Part shown: positions 16,611 to 25,124 of the stretch, one piece after another
Layout: every line of letters starts with the position of its first letter
How positions within the stretch are numbered: the stretch's first letter is position 1
DNA from: Paludibacterium sp.
GTDB taxonomy: Bacteria; Pseudomonadota; Gammaproteobacteria; Burkholderiales; Chromobacteriaceae
DNA length: 64,000 nucleotides
Direction of reading: 5' to 3'
Assembly: GCF_019232825.1 (NCBI RefSeq)
Contig: NZ_JAFAND010000133.1
Span: forward strand, 35,243-99,242
Notes under the pieces: model-generated
What the model was told of the DNA's origin: nothing
Databases searched by the model: none
What the model saw: only the letters and a program-made list of their open reading frames with translations
Position numbers and translations under genes: made by a program

Positions 16611-17513
16611 ATGGACCGCTTTTCTGAAATTAAAGCGTTCGTCACCGTGGCCGAACAAGGCAGTTTCGTGGCGGCATCCGAACGGATGGATTTGTCTCGC
16701 GCCATGGTCACCAAGCTGGTATCGGCACTGGAGGCGCGGCTCGGCGTACGGCTGATGCATCGCACCACCCGGCGCTTGTCGCTGACGGCCGAGGGTGAAA
16801 GCTACTTGGCGGAAGTCAGCCCGCTGTTAGGCGAATTGGATGCGTTGGAGAGCCGGCTATCGCAGGGGGCGTCGCGACCGGCGGGCAGGTTGCGGGTGAC
16901 GGCGCCGGTGTCGTTCGGCGAACGTTATCTGGGCGCGGCGATGACCGAGTTTTGCCGCCAATATCCGGACATCGAGATCGACTTGTCGCTCAATGACCGT
17001 CGCGTGGATCTGGTGGAGGAAGGCTACGATTTGGCGCTGCGCATCACGCAGCTGAGCGATTCCAGCTTGATCGCGCGCCGCCTGATGCCGGTGCGCGGGG
17101 CGGTGTGCGCGTCGCCGGCCTACTTGCGCGAGCATGGCACCCCCCTTCATCCCGAAGCGCTGATACGCCACAACTGTCTGGTGTACACCCTGACCGACCA
17201 TACGGGGTTCTGGCCCTTCGTCGATACCGACGGCAGCGAGCTGCGCGTCAAGATTCAAGGCAGCCTTCGCGCCAACAATGGCGATCTGCTGTTGGACGCG
17301 GCCATCAATGGCTTGGGCATTACCCGTCAGCCCCGTTTCATGCTGACGCGGGCGCTGGAGCGCGGCGATCTGGTGGAGCTCCTGCATGGCTTTGATCTGC
17401 CGAACTTGGCGCTATATGCCGTGTACCCGGTGCGGCGCCATGTGCCGGGGAAAGTGCGCGCCTTGGTGGATTTCTTGCTGGCCTATTGCGAGGCGCGGCA
17501 GGCGCAGTTCTGA
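16611..17513 (+). CDS. LysR-family transcriptional regulator
   Basis: A 300-residue regulator starting MDRFSEIKAFVTVAEQGSF, the standard LysR helix-turn-helix (residues 1-60), followed by an effector-binding domain (LRVTAPVSFGERYLGAAM onward). It belongs to the large subgroup with the SFGE..L signature found near quinone, aldehyde and efflux genes. I chose the ATG at 16611; an in-frame TTG 33 bases upstream lies within the dyad. It is divergent from doxX and 58 bases upstream of the isochorismatase-like gene, so it probably controls one or both. The effector is not known. Confidence 0.93.
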   Translation: MDRFSEIKAFVTVAEQGSFVAASERMDLSRAMVTKLVSALEARLGVRLMHRTTRRLSLTAEGESYLAEVSPLLGELDALESRLSQGASRPAGRLRVTAPVSFGERYLGAAMTEFCRQYPDIEIDLSLNDRRVDLVEEGYDLALRITQLSDSSLIARRLMPVRGAVCASPAYLREHGTPLHPEALIRHNCLVYTLTDHTGFWPFVDTDGSELRVKIQGSLRANNGDLLLDAAINGLGITRQPRFMLTRALERGDLVELLHGFDLPNLALYAVYPVRRHVPGKVRALVDFLLAYCEARQAQF

Positions 17514-17527
17514 GTTTTGATAACCTC

Positions 17528-17541
17528 AACATAATTATGTT
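17528..17541. promoter_or_regulatory. 14-bp perfect palindrome before the isochorismatase-like gene
   Basis: AACATAATTATGTT, 30 bases upstream of the start codon and followed by AT-rich TAATATAACTAATTAA. A possible operator; the palindrome is symmetrical to the base but AT-rich, so chance is not excluded. Confidence 0.4.
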
Positions 17542-17571
17542 AATATAACTAATTAAGTGGAGGAACGGCTC

Positions 17572-18144
17572 ATGAATAGCGCATTTATTGGACTTGATTA
17601 CATTGTTGACATCATGCATCCGAGCGGCAAAATCGCCGCCTCGGCCGCGCAGGCCGCCGAGCGTGGCGTGATCGCCAAAGCCAACGATCTGCTGGTGCTG
17701 GCGCAAGAGAAGGGCTGGCTGTCGGTGCTGGTCAAGGTGGGCTTTGCCGCGGGCTATCCCGACTGGCCTGCGCATTCGGCCATGTTCGGCCGCGCGCGCG
17801 AATTCGGCGCGTTGGAGGCGGGGTCTCCGGGTATGGCCTTCCACCCCGACTTGCGTGCCGAGCGCGCGGATATGGTGATCGTCAAACCGCGGGTCAGCGC
17901 GTTTTATGGCACGAGCCTGGAGGCCGCCTTGCGCGCGCGGCGCATCGAACGGGTGGTGATCGCCGGGGTCAGCAGCAGCTGGGCGGTGCAAGCGGCGGCG
18001 CGCGACGCGCATGACCGCGATTATCAGGTGGTCGTGGTGGAAGACGCCTGTGCGGCTGCCAGCGACGAGGAGCACCAGGCTTCGATGGCGCTGCTGTCGC
18101 GCATTGCCAAAATCATTCGCGTGGATGAGGCCGCCGCGCTGTGA
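17572..18144 (+). CDS. isochorismatase-family protein lacking the catalytic cysteine
   Basis: A 190-residue cysteine-hydrolase-fold protein. Two of the three triad residues are placed as expected, Asp9 in IGLDYIVDI and Lys105 in MVIVKPRVSAF. The usual nucleophile position in GVxTxxCV is Ala138 here (GVSSSWAV). True isochorismatases such as EntB and PhzD also lack this cysteine, whereas nicotinamidases and most relatives keep it. So it may hydrolyse an ether-type substrate or bind without catalysis (inference). GGAGGA stands eight bases before the ATG. Its TGA overlaps the GTG of the next gene (GTGA), so the two are coupled. Confidence 0.85.
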   Translation: MNSAFIGLDYIVDIMHPSGKIAASAAQAAERGVIAKANDLLVLAQEKGWLSVLVKVGFAAGYPDWPAHSAMFGRAREFGALEAGSPGMAFHPDLRAERADMVIVKPRVSAFYGTSLEAALRARRIERVVIAGVSSSWAVQAAARDAHDRDYQVVVVEDACAAASDEEHQASMALLSRIAKIIRVDEAAAL

Positions 18145-19145
18145 GTTTGAATGATCACGTCGATTGGCGCCAGGCGAGGCGCTGTCTGGCCGTGTTGTTG
18201 CCGGTGCTGCTGCTGTGGGGCGTGAGCGGCGATATGCAGTGGCTGCGCGCCGCCGTCGTGACGGTGGCGACGCTCATCGGCATCGAACGCGTCCAGTTAG
18301 CGCCGTCAGGCGTGCTGCTGCACGGCATGGCAATCTCGATCGGCTACCTGCTGTTGCTATGGGCGTTGACGATGCCGCTCGCGTTCGTGATCGGCTGCGC
18401 GTTGCTGGCCGCCGGCGCCATCGGCCTGTCGGCCTTCGGACGCAAGCTGCGCTCGCTCGGCAATTTCGTTTTCATTCCCGCGCTCTACCTGGCGTGCGAG
18501 ACCGCTGAAGATGGCGCGCCGGCCCAGTATCTGGCGCTTGGGCTGCGTCTGCTGCCGTATCTGGCGCTCTGCCTGGCGCCGGTGTGGCTGTTGGCGTTGT
18601 TCGAGCATCGCCGCCGCCGTAGCGAGGCGCCGCTGTGGCGGCATCACGCGCAGCTGCGCTTCTTGCGGGATGCCGGGGTGAAAATGCCGGTAGCGGAGGC
18701 GATGCTGGCCGGCGGGCTGGCTGTCGCCTGTGCCGCGGCATGGGTCGAATGGCGTCATCCGGGACATGGCCAGTGGGTCATTTGGTCCGCTGCCAGCGTG
18801 GTGACCGGCGATGTGCTATCCGCCAAGCAAAAATTACGCGATCGCGGGCTGGGCGCGCTGTTGGGCGTGCCGCTGGGCATCGGCGCGGGCGCGCTTTTGC
18901 CCCACCATCCGGCGGTCTACGCGCTCATCGCGCTGGGCGCGGTGATGACGCTGGTGTCGTTCCGCCGCTATCCGGTTGGATTTGCCGCGCGTTGCGCCTG
19001 CGCCGCCGGCGCGTTGACGGTATTGAACGCGCCGGCCGGCGTGGCGGCTGAACGATTGATCAACGTGCTGCTGGGCGGCGCGATAGGGTTCGTGCTCGTG
19101 CTGGCCGTCAATGGTCTGGCGCAAGGCAAGACGACGAATCCCTAG
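18141..19145 (+). CDS. FUSC-family aromatic acid exporter-like membrane protein
   Basis: A 334-residue protein with two sets of hydrophobic helices separated by a charged segment (FEHRRRRSEAPLWRHHAQ near 155-172). The second half matches the FUSC pattern (GQWVIWSAASVVTGDVLSAKQKLRDRGLGALLGVPLG). Relatives (AaeB, fusaric acid resistance proteins) export aromatic acids. The GTG start overlaps the isochorismatase-like stop by four bases, which suggests that the pair handles the same compound: one modifies it and the other exports it (inference). It ends against the convergent methyltransferase gene, the two stop codons sharing a CTAG. Confidence 0.8.
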   Translation: MSLNDHVDWRQARRCLAVLLPVLLLWGVSGDMQWLRAAVVTVATLIGIERVQLAPSGVLLHGMAISIGYLLLLWALTMPLAFVIGCALLAAGAIGLSAFGRKLRSLGNFVFIPALYLACETAEDGAPAQYLALGLRLLPYLALCLAPVWLLALFEHRRRRSEAPLWRHHAQLRFLRDAGVKMPVAEAMLAGGLAVACAAAWVEWRHPGHGQWVIWSAASVVTGDVLSAKQKLRDRGLGALLGVPLGIGAGALLPHHPAVYALIALGAVMTLVSFRRYPVGFAARCACAAGALTVLNAPAGVAAERLINVLLGGAIGFVLVLAVNGLAQGKTTNP

Positions 19146-20794
19146 TTTTCGCGTGCGCTGCCGGCGACGAGCGGCAGAGTGAATAGCCGGCAGTCCAGCG
19201 CGCCATTGAATAGCGGTATGCGGCGCTTGACCGACAAGCGGATCAATTTAGGCAGTCGCAGATCCCCGGTGAAGAGTTGGGCGGTCCAACCGCTGAAATA
19301 CCGCTTCAGCCAGTCCCCTAATTGGGGATACAGCGCAGCCAGCCGATCCAGCTCGTCGAGGCGCACGCCATAAGGCGGGTTGGTCACGATCAATCCGGTG
19401 CTGGCGTGCGGCCGGGTGTCGAAGACGTCCTTCACCTCGACGTCGACCATTCCGTCAAGCCCTGCGCGTTCCAGATTGGCGCGCGCCATGGCCACCATGC
19501 GGCTGTCCTGGTCGCTGCCGCGGATCGGCAGCGCCGCGGCCGGCCGCTCGGCTGCGCGTGCGGCCGCTTTCAACTGCTGCCACTCCGCCGCGTCGAAGGT
19601 CTTCCACTTTTCGAAGGCAAAGGCGCGCTCGCGTCCGGGCGCGCGCTTGAGCGCGATATCGGCCGCCTCGACCAGGAACGTGCCGCTGCCGCACATCGGG
19701 TCGAGCAAGGGTTGGCTGCCGTCATAGCCGGCCAGGAGCAGAATGCCGGCCGCCAGGTTTTCGCGCAGCGGCGCTTCGCCGCTTTCTTTGCGCCAGCCGC
19801 GCTTAAACAGCGCGTCGCCGCTGCTGTCCAGATAGATCGAGGCGTCCGACGGCCCCAGGAATACTTGGATGCGCACGTCGGGCGCGCGCGTGTCCACGTT
19901 CGGCCGGCCGAGCTGGGCTTGGCGAAAGCGGTCGCATACCGCGTCCTTGACCGTCAACGACACGTATTCCAGGCTCTTGACGCGGCTGCCGGCGCCGTCG
20001 GTCTTGACCTTGATGGTGCGCGTCACGTCAAAGTGCGCGGGCCAGTCGACTTGCATGGCCAGCGCGTTGATGTCGCGTTCGCTGCGGTAGGTTCCCTGTG
20101 CCAAGCGCAGCAGTACGCGGCTGGCGACACGGCTCTCCAGGTTGATACGCATCAGCATCGCCGGCGTGCCGCTGCAGGCCACGCCGCCGTCGGTTGGCGC
20201 GACGTCGCCGGCGCCGAGCCGCAGCAACTCCTGCTGCAGCACCGTTTCCAGCCCGCGAGGGCAAACGGCGAACAACGCCAGGGCCTCTACCGTTTGTCCC
20301 GATCGACGCGAGGATGCGTCGCGTCGCTCGAACGCCGGTCGTTCGGTCGGTTTCGTCTCGGTGGCGGGCAGGCCGCGGCGCTGGCTCGGCGCATGACGGC
20401 GCGGTTCGGGTGCCGGCGCGGCGGAACGCGGACTTTCCTCGACTGGTTTGATCAGCCTGCGGCGTGACGGGGCGGGGGGCGTGCCGGTCGGCACGGGCGA
20501 GTCGTTGGTGTCGATCGGCGTGCGTGCGTCGTCGCGCTTGCCGTCGCGGCGCTCGGTCGGCTTCGTCTCGGTGACGGGCAGGCCACGGCGCTGGTTTGGC
20601 GCATGACGGCGCGGCTCAGGCGGCGCGGCGGGGCGTGAGGTTTCCTCGACCGGTTTGATCAGCCTGCTGCGCGACGTGGCGGGTGGCGTGTCGGCCGGCA
20701 CGGGCGAGTCGTTGGTGTCGGTCGGCGCGCGTGCGTCGTCGCGCTTGCCGTCGCGGCGCTGGTTGGCGCGCTGGCGCGAACGGAAGGTGGCCAT
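19142..20794 (-). CDS. rlmL: THUMP-domain class I rRNA methyltransferase (RlmL-like), duplicated N-terminal extension
   Basis: A 550-residue protein. Residues 1-165 are a disordered Arg/Pro/Asp-rich extension; an RlmL-like core follows with a ferredoxin-like/THUMP region (from ALALFAVCPRGLETVLQQEL, about 171-320) and a Rossmann methyltransferase domain. The SAM site is DPMCGSGTF near 366 and the NPPYG motif near 472. E. coli RlmL makes m2G2445 in 23S rRNA; there it is fused to RlmK, which is absent here. The extension contains a tandem duplication, residues 13-81 and 82-151, about 80% alike. Methylation target by homology; the role of the extension is unknown. Confidence 0.88.
   Translation of the reverse strand: MATFRSRQRANQRRDGKRDDARAPTDTNDSPVPADTPPATSRSRLIKPVEETSRPAAPPEPRRHAPNQRRGLPVTETKPTERRDGKRDDARTPIDTNDSPVPTGTPPAPSRRRLIKPVEESPRSAAPAPEPRRHAPSQRRGLPATETKPTERPAFERRDASSRRSGQTVEALALFAVCPRGLETVLQQELLRLGAGDVAPTDGGVACSGTPAMLMRINLESRVASRVLLRLAQGTYRSERDINALAMQVDWPAHFDVTRTIKVKTDGAGSRVKSLEYVSLTVKDAVCDRFRQAQLGRPNVDTRAPDVRIQVFLGPSDASIYLDSSGDALFKRGWRKESGEAPLRENLAAGILLLAGYDGSQPLLDPMCGSGTFLVEAADIALKRAPGRERAFAFEKWKTFDAAEWQQLKAAARAAERPAAALPIRGSDQDSRMVAMARANLERAGLDGMVDVEVKDVFDTRPHASTGLIVTNPPYGVRLDELDRLAALYPQLGDWLKRYFSGWTAQLFTGDLRLPKLIRLSVKRRIPLFNGALDCRLFTLPLVAGSAREN
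20342..20758 (-). repeat. tandem duplication within the methyltransferase gene (207 + 210 bp)
   Basis: Two in-frame copies, 20758-20552 and 20551-20342, encode segments each starting RRDGKRDDAR and ending TETKPTE. They differ by substitutions and one extra codon, so the duplication is not very recent. Such repeats can gain or lose copies between strains. Confidence 0.85.
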
Positions 20795-20909
20795 GGAGCG
20801 ATCTCGGGGTGATTTAAAGCGGTATTTTAGCGGATTTTCGGTTGGCCTTCTTGGTCCTCCTTTTTGTTTCCGCTAATATAACCGGTTAAATTTATATTTT
20901 TGGGCATTC

Positions 20910-21962
20910 ATGAAGCAGGGTGAATTCGCCGTTCGCCTGATCGACTGGCAGCAGCGGCATGGCCGTCATGACCTGCCTTGGCAGGTATCCGATCCGTACC
21001 GGGTATGGCTGTCGGAGATCATGTTGCAGCAGACGCAGGTGGCGTCGGTGTTGTCGTACTACGACCGGTTTCTTCAGGCGTTTCCTACGCTGGCCGCATT
21101 AGCCGCGGCGAGCCAAGCGGAGGTGCTGGCGCTATGGAGCGGCTTGGGTTATTACAGCCGCGCGCGCAATCTGCATCGGGCGGCGCAAAGGGTCATGGAG
21201 GCGCTCGGGGGCAGGTTTCCCTCGACCCGCGCCGAGATCGAGCTGTTGCCGGGCGTCGGCCGTTCGACGGCGGCGGCGATCGCGGCCTTTGCCTTCGACC
21301 GGCGCGAAGCCATTTTGGACGGCAATGTCAAACGGGTGCTGACGCGCGTGTTCGGCATCGAGGGCTTCCCTGGCGACAAACCGGTGGAGAACCGGCTGTG
21401 GTCGCTGGCGGAAAGTCTGCTGCCTGCGCGCGATATGGCGGCGTACACTCAGGGATTGATGGATTTGGGCGCCACCGTGTGTTTGCGCGCCAATCCGAAA
21501 TGTGACGAATGCCCGATGGCTGCCTGCTGCGTGGCGCGTGCCGAGGGGCGTCAGGCGGAACTGCCGACGCGCAAGGCCAAGAAAGCGGTGCCGGTACGGC
21601 AGGTGATGATGTTGCTGGCGGTTTGGCAGGGCAAGGTGAGACTGGAACGCCGTCCCGATCGCGGAATCTGGGGTGGTCTGCTGTCCCTGCCGGAATGCGC
21701 TGGAACGCAGGAAGCCGAGACGTGGCTCGCGCAGCAGGGCGAGGGGGATTTACTGCCCTCCTGGCCCGAGCTCGTCCATGTTTTTACCCATTTCCGTCTG
21801 GTGATCACGCCGCAGCCGATCATGCTGTCGCGGCGGTCCGATGACGCATCGCAGGAAGCCGGTGCCTGCTGGTTGCCGATCGACGAGGCAATCCACGCGG
21901 GCGTGCCGGCGCCGGTCGGCAAGCTGCTCGCAGCGTGGCCGGCCGGGGGGAACGGAAAGTAA
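20910..21962 (+). CDS. mutY: A/G-specific adenine DNA glycosylase
   Basis: A 350-residue base-excision repair enzyme that removes adenine mispaired with 8-oxoguanine. It has the catalytic Glu36 in SEIMLQQTQV, the helix-hairpin-helix LPGVGRSTAAAI with the following DGNVKRVLTRV aspartate, and the iron-sulfur motif C-x6-C-x2-C-x5-C in CLRANPKCDECPMAACC. A C-terminal NUDIX-like domain recognises 8-oxoG. relA follows six bases after the stop, so the two are probably cotranscribed. The ribosome binding site is weak (TTTTGGGC). Confidence 0.97.
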   Translation: MKQGEFAVRLIDWQQRHGRHDLPWQVSDPYRVWLSEIMLQQTQVASVLSYYDRFLQAFPTLAALAAASQAEVLALWSGLGYYSRARNLHRAAQRVMEALGGRFPSTRAEIELLPGVGRSTAAAIAAFAFDRREAILDGNVKRVLTRVFGIEGFPGDKPVENRLWSLAESLLPARDMAAYTQGLMDLGATVCLRANPKCDECPMAACCVARAEGRQAELPTRKAKKAVPVRQVMMLLAVWQGKVRLERRPDRGIWGGLLSLPECAGTQEAETWLAQQGEGDLLPSWPELVHVFTHFRLVITPQPIMLSRRSDDASQEAGACWLPIDEAIHAGVPAPVGKLLAAWPAGGNGK

Positions 21963-21968
21963 AGCACT

Positions 21969-24173
21969 ATGGTATCTGTCGTCCGATCTGTTGCCGATAC
22001 GCTGGCCGATGCCGCCAATCCTGAGCGGTGGCTGGCGCAGCTGTCTTCTTCCTTGACCGACGCCGACCGCGATCTCTTGGCGCGCGCCTTTGCCGAGGCG
22101 CGCCGGCTGTACGTCGATCGACGCCTGCCCTCGACGGGCGAGGACATGTTCGGTCATGCGGTGTCCGCCGCCGCGATCGTGGCCGATCTGAATCTTCTGC
22201 CGGACGCAATCGCCGCCACGTTGTTGTTCTGCGTGCCCGACATCCTGCCCGAGTGGCAAACCTGGATGGATGAGTGCTTCAATCCGACCGTGACGGTGCT
22301 GGTCGATGGCGCCAGCCGTGTGCGCCGTCTGACGGAGCTTGCGCATATCGACCATCTCGATACGCCGGAAGAACGCGCCCGTCAGGCGGAAACCATGCGC
22401 AAGATGTTGCTGGCGATGGTGGCGGATATCCGCGTGGTGTTGATCAAGCTCGCCTGGCGCACGCAAACCATGCACTACCTGGTGCATTGCGAGGAGCCGG
22501 TGCGCCGGCGCATCGCGCAGGAAACCATGGACGTGTTCGCGCCGCTGGCCAACCGTCTTGGCGTGTGGCAGATCAAGTGGGAGCTGGAAGACCTGGGCTT
22601 TCGCCATCAGGATCCGGACAACTACAAGAAGATCGCCAAGCTGCTCGACGAACGCCGGCTGGAGCGCATCGACTATATCGAACGGGTGCTGGAGACGTTG
22701 CGCCTGGAGCTTCGGCGCGCGGGCATCCATGGCGACGTGGCCGGGCGGCCGAAACATATCTACAGCATCTGGCGCAAGATGCGCAAAAAGAGCCTGGATT
22801 TCAACGAGCTCTACGATATCCGTGCCGTGCGCGTGCTGGTGGACACGGTGCAAGACTGCTATACCGTGCTGGGACTGATTCATAGCATGTGGCAGCCGAT
22901 TCCCGGCGAGTTCGACGATTACATCTCCCATCCCAAGGCCAATGATTACCGTAGCCTGCATACGGCGGTCATCGGCCCCGAGGACCGCGGCATCGAGGTG
23001 CAGATCCGCACGTTCGAAATGCATGAGCATGCGGAGTTCGGCGTGGCGGCGCACTGGCGCTACAAGGAGGGCGGCAAGGGCGACGCGCAGTACGAGGAAA
23101 AGATTTCCTGGCTGCGCCAGCTGCTCGATTGGCGCGAGGAGATTTCCGATCGCTCGGGCCTGGCCGATGCGTTCAAAACGGAGTTGTTCGCCGATACGAT
23201 CTATGTGTTGACGCCGGCTGGGCGCGTGTTGGCGTTGCCGACCGGCGCCACGCCGATCGACTTCGCCTACGCGGTGCACAGCAATGTCGGCGACCGCTGC
23301 CGCGGCGCGAAGGTCGACGGGCAGATCGTGCCGCTGTCCACGCCGCTCGCCAACGGCCAGCGCGTCGAAATCTTGACGGCGAAGGAGGGCGGTCCCAGCG
23401 TCAACTGGCTGCATGAAGGCTGGGTCAAGAGTCATCGCGCCATCGCCAAGATCCGTCAATATATCCGGTTGCAGAACGCCGATGTGGTGCGGGAGAGCGG
23501 CCGCCAGCTGTTCGAAAAAGAGCTGGCGCGCCATGCGCACGCCAAACCGAATTTGCTCGCGCTGGCGGAGAAGCTCGGCTTCGACAAGCTCGATGAGCTG
23601 TACGCGGCGCTCGGCCATGGGGAACTGACGCTGCGGGTCGTGGCGCAAGCGTTGGCGAGTTTTGCACCGCCGGCGCCGACGCGCGAGGTGGCTCCCGAGG
23701 ATTTGGTCAAGGCGAGCAAGGGCGGGCACGACGCCGGTGGCATCCTGATCGAAGGCGTCGACAATCTGATGACGGTGCTGGCCGGCTGCTGCAAACCGGC
23801 ACCGCCCGACCCGGTGATGGGTTTCGTCACCAAGGGCCGCGGCATCTCGATCCACCGCGCGGGCTGCCAAACGCTCAAGCGCCTGTCGGCGGCGGCACCG
23901 GAGCGCCTGATCGCCGCCGATTGGGGGGAACAGAAAAACAGTATTTTCCCCATCGACATCGAAGTGCTGGCGCAAGACCGCCATGGCCTGTTGCGCGATA
24001 TCTCGGATGTCTTGTCGCGCGAGAAACTCAACGTGATCGGCGTGCACACTCAGACGCGCGATCTACGCGCGCGCATGCTGTTTACCGTGGAGGTGCGCCA
24101 GGTGAGCGAGATCAGTCGCGTGCTGTCGCACGTGATGGATGTGGCGGGGGTGCTTGAGGCGCGCCGGCGCTGA
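21969..24173 (+). CDS. relA: RelA-type (p)ppGpp synthetase
   Basis: A 734-residue stringent-response protein with domains in order: pseudo-hydrolase (about 40-190), synthetase (about 230-340), TGS (about 395-455) and C-terminal ACT (about 655-734). The HD pair needed for hydrolysis is missing (the region reads FCVPDI and RTQTMHYL). The synthetase substrate loop has EFDD at 314-317, the acidic ExDD signature of monofunctional RelA and not the RxKD of bifunctional SpoT/Rel. It would make (p)ppGpp on stalled ribosomes. It starts six bases after mutY. The required hydrolase, SpoT, must be elsewhere. Confidence 0.96.
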   Translation: MVSVVRSVADTLADAANPERWLAQLSSSLTDADRDLLARAFAEARRLYVDRRLPSTGEDMFGHAVSAAAIVADLNLLPDAIAATLLFCVPDILPEWQTWMDECFNPTVTVLVDGASRVRRLTELAHIDHLDTPEERARQAETMRKMLLAMVADIRVVLIKLAWRTQTMHYLVHCEEPVRRRIAQETMDVFAPLANRLGVWQIKWELEDLGFRHQDPDNYKKIAKLLDERRLERIDYIERVLETLRLELRRAGIHGDVAGRPKHIYSIWRKMRKKSLDFNELYDIRAVRVLVDTVQDCYTVLGLIHSMWQPIPGEFDDYISHPKANDYRSLHTAVIGPEDRGIEVQIRTFEMHEHAEFGVAAHWRYKEGGKGDAQYEEKISWLRQLLDWREEISDRSGLADAFKTELFADTIYVLTPAGRVLALPTGATPIDFAYAVHSNVGDRCRGAKVDGQIVPLSTPLANGQRVEILTAKEGGPSVNWLHEGWVKSHRAIAKIRQYIRLQNADVVRESGRQLFEKELARHAHAKPNLLALAEKLGFDKLDELYAALGHGELTLRVVAQALASFAPPAPTREVAPEDLVKASKGGHDAGGILIEGVDNLMTVLAGCCKPAPPDPVMGFVTKGRGISIHRAGCQTLKRLSAAAPERLIAADWGEQKNSIFPIDIEVLAQDRHGLLRDISDVLSREKLNVIGVHTQTRDLRARMLFTVEVRQVSEISRVLSHVMDVAGVLEARRR

Positions 24174-24217
24174 TCTTCCGGCGGGGGCGCGCGGCGCCTC
24201 CGCCATTCAAATAGCAA

Positions 24218-24247
24218 TTGATTTTACGTAAAGATAAAGTCCATAAT
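24218..24247 (+). promoter_or_regulatory. candidate promoter of the deo operon
   Basis: TTGATT (24218-24223) and CATAAT (24242-24247) are 18 bases apart in an AT-rich stretch 59 bases before deoC. No clear DeoR or CytR operator was recognised. Confidence 0.4.
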
Positions 24248-24305
24248 TTCTTCTTCCTGCTTTACTCAAAGCAAGTACCTATTTTTCCGAAAAGAGAGGG
24301 ACGAA

Positions 24306-25079
24306 ATGTCCGATTTGGTTTTGGCCGCGCGGCGTGCCTTGTCGCTAATGGATTTGACGACCCTGAACGATGACGACACCGACGCCAAGGTCGTCGACTT
24401 GTGTCGCAAGGCGTCTGGCCCGGCCGGCCGAGTAGCGGCAGTGTGCGTGTTCCCGCGGTTTGTGCCCATCGCCAAGAAGACCTTGCGCGATCAGGGTTCG
24501 CCGGAAGTGCTGGTCGCGACGGTGACCAATTTCCCGCATGGCAACCCGGATGTCGCCACGGCGGTGGAAGAAACCCGTGAGGCGGTGTCGTTCGGCGCCG
24601 ACGAAGTGGATGTGGTGTTTCCCTACCGCGCGTTGATGGACGGTAACGCCGACCTGGGCGCGCGCCTCGTGGCGGCGTGCAAGCAGGCGTGCGGCGATAA
24701 AGCGCAATTGAAGGTGATCATCGAGAGCGGCGAATTGAAAGATCCGGCGCTGATCCGGCAGGCAAGCCTCGTTGCGATCGAGGCCGGCGCCGACTTCATC
24801 AAGACCTCGACCGGCAAGGTGCCGGTCAACGCCACGCTGGAGGCGGCAGCCATCATGCTGCAGGCGATCAAGGACGGTGGCCGTCCTTGCGGTTTCAAAG
24901 CGGCCGGCGGCGTTAAAACCGCTGCCGAGGCCGCCGAGTACCTGGCGCTCGCCGAGCGCGTCATGGGCGCCGGCTGGGTGACGCCGGCGCATTTCCGTTT
25001 CGGCGCATCGAGCCTGCTGGCTAATTTGGAAGCCACGCTCGGTTTCGGCAGCGCGCCGCAAAGCAATACCGCCTATTGA
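24306..25079 (+). CDS. deoC: deoxyribose-phosphate aldolase
   Basis: A 257-residue class I aldolase that cleaves deoxyribose-5-phosphate to acetaldehyde and glyceraldehyde-3-phosphate. Schiff-base Lys166 lies in DFIKTSTGK and the second active-site Lys198 in [10 protein letters not shown], the E. coli-type arrangement. AGAGAGGGAC precedes the ATG. It is first in a deoC-deoA-deoB-deoD operon with the same order as in E. coli, so deoxynucleosides can be fully used as carbon source. Confidence 0.97.
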   Translation: MSDLVLAARRALSLMDLTTLNDDDTDAKVVDLCRKASGPAGRVAAVCVFPRFVPIAKKTLRDQGSPEVLVATVTNFPHGNPDVATAVEETREAVSFGADEVDVVFPYRALMDGNADLGARLVAACKQACGDKAQLKVIIESGELKDPALIRQASLVAIEAGADFIKTSTGKVPVNATLEAAAIMLQAIKDGGRPCGFKAAGGVKTAAEAAEYLALAERVMGAGWVTPAHFRFGASSLLANLEATLGFGSAPQSNTAY

Positions 25080-25124
25080 TGACCGGCGCCCTCGACGGGC
25101 GCTTTAAGGGTTGAGGAGCAGGGA

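Noticed and set aside
18141..18767. Several high-GC frames on both strands across the FUSC gene
   Set aside because: They lack ribosome sites and read as Arg/Pro/Ala-rich shadows, while the plus-strand frame has membrane helices and family blocks.
21750..24047. 765-codon open frame on the minus strand opposite relA
   Set aside because: It is antisense to a complete RelA with all domains; long antisense frames are common in GC-rich DNA. The translation has no recognisable family.
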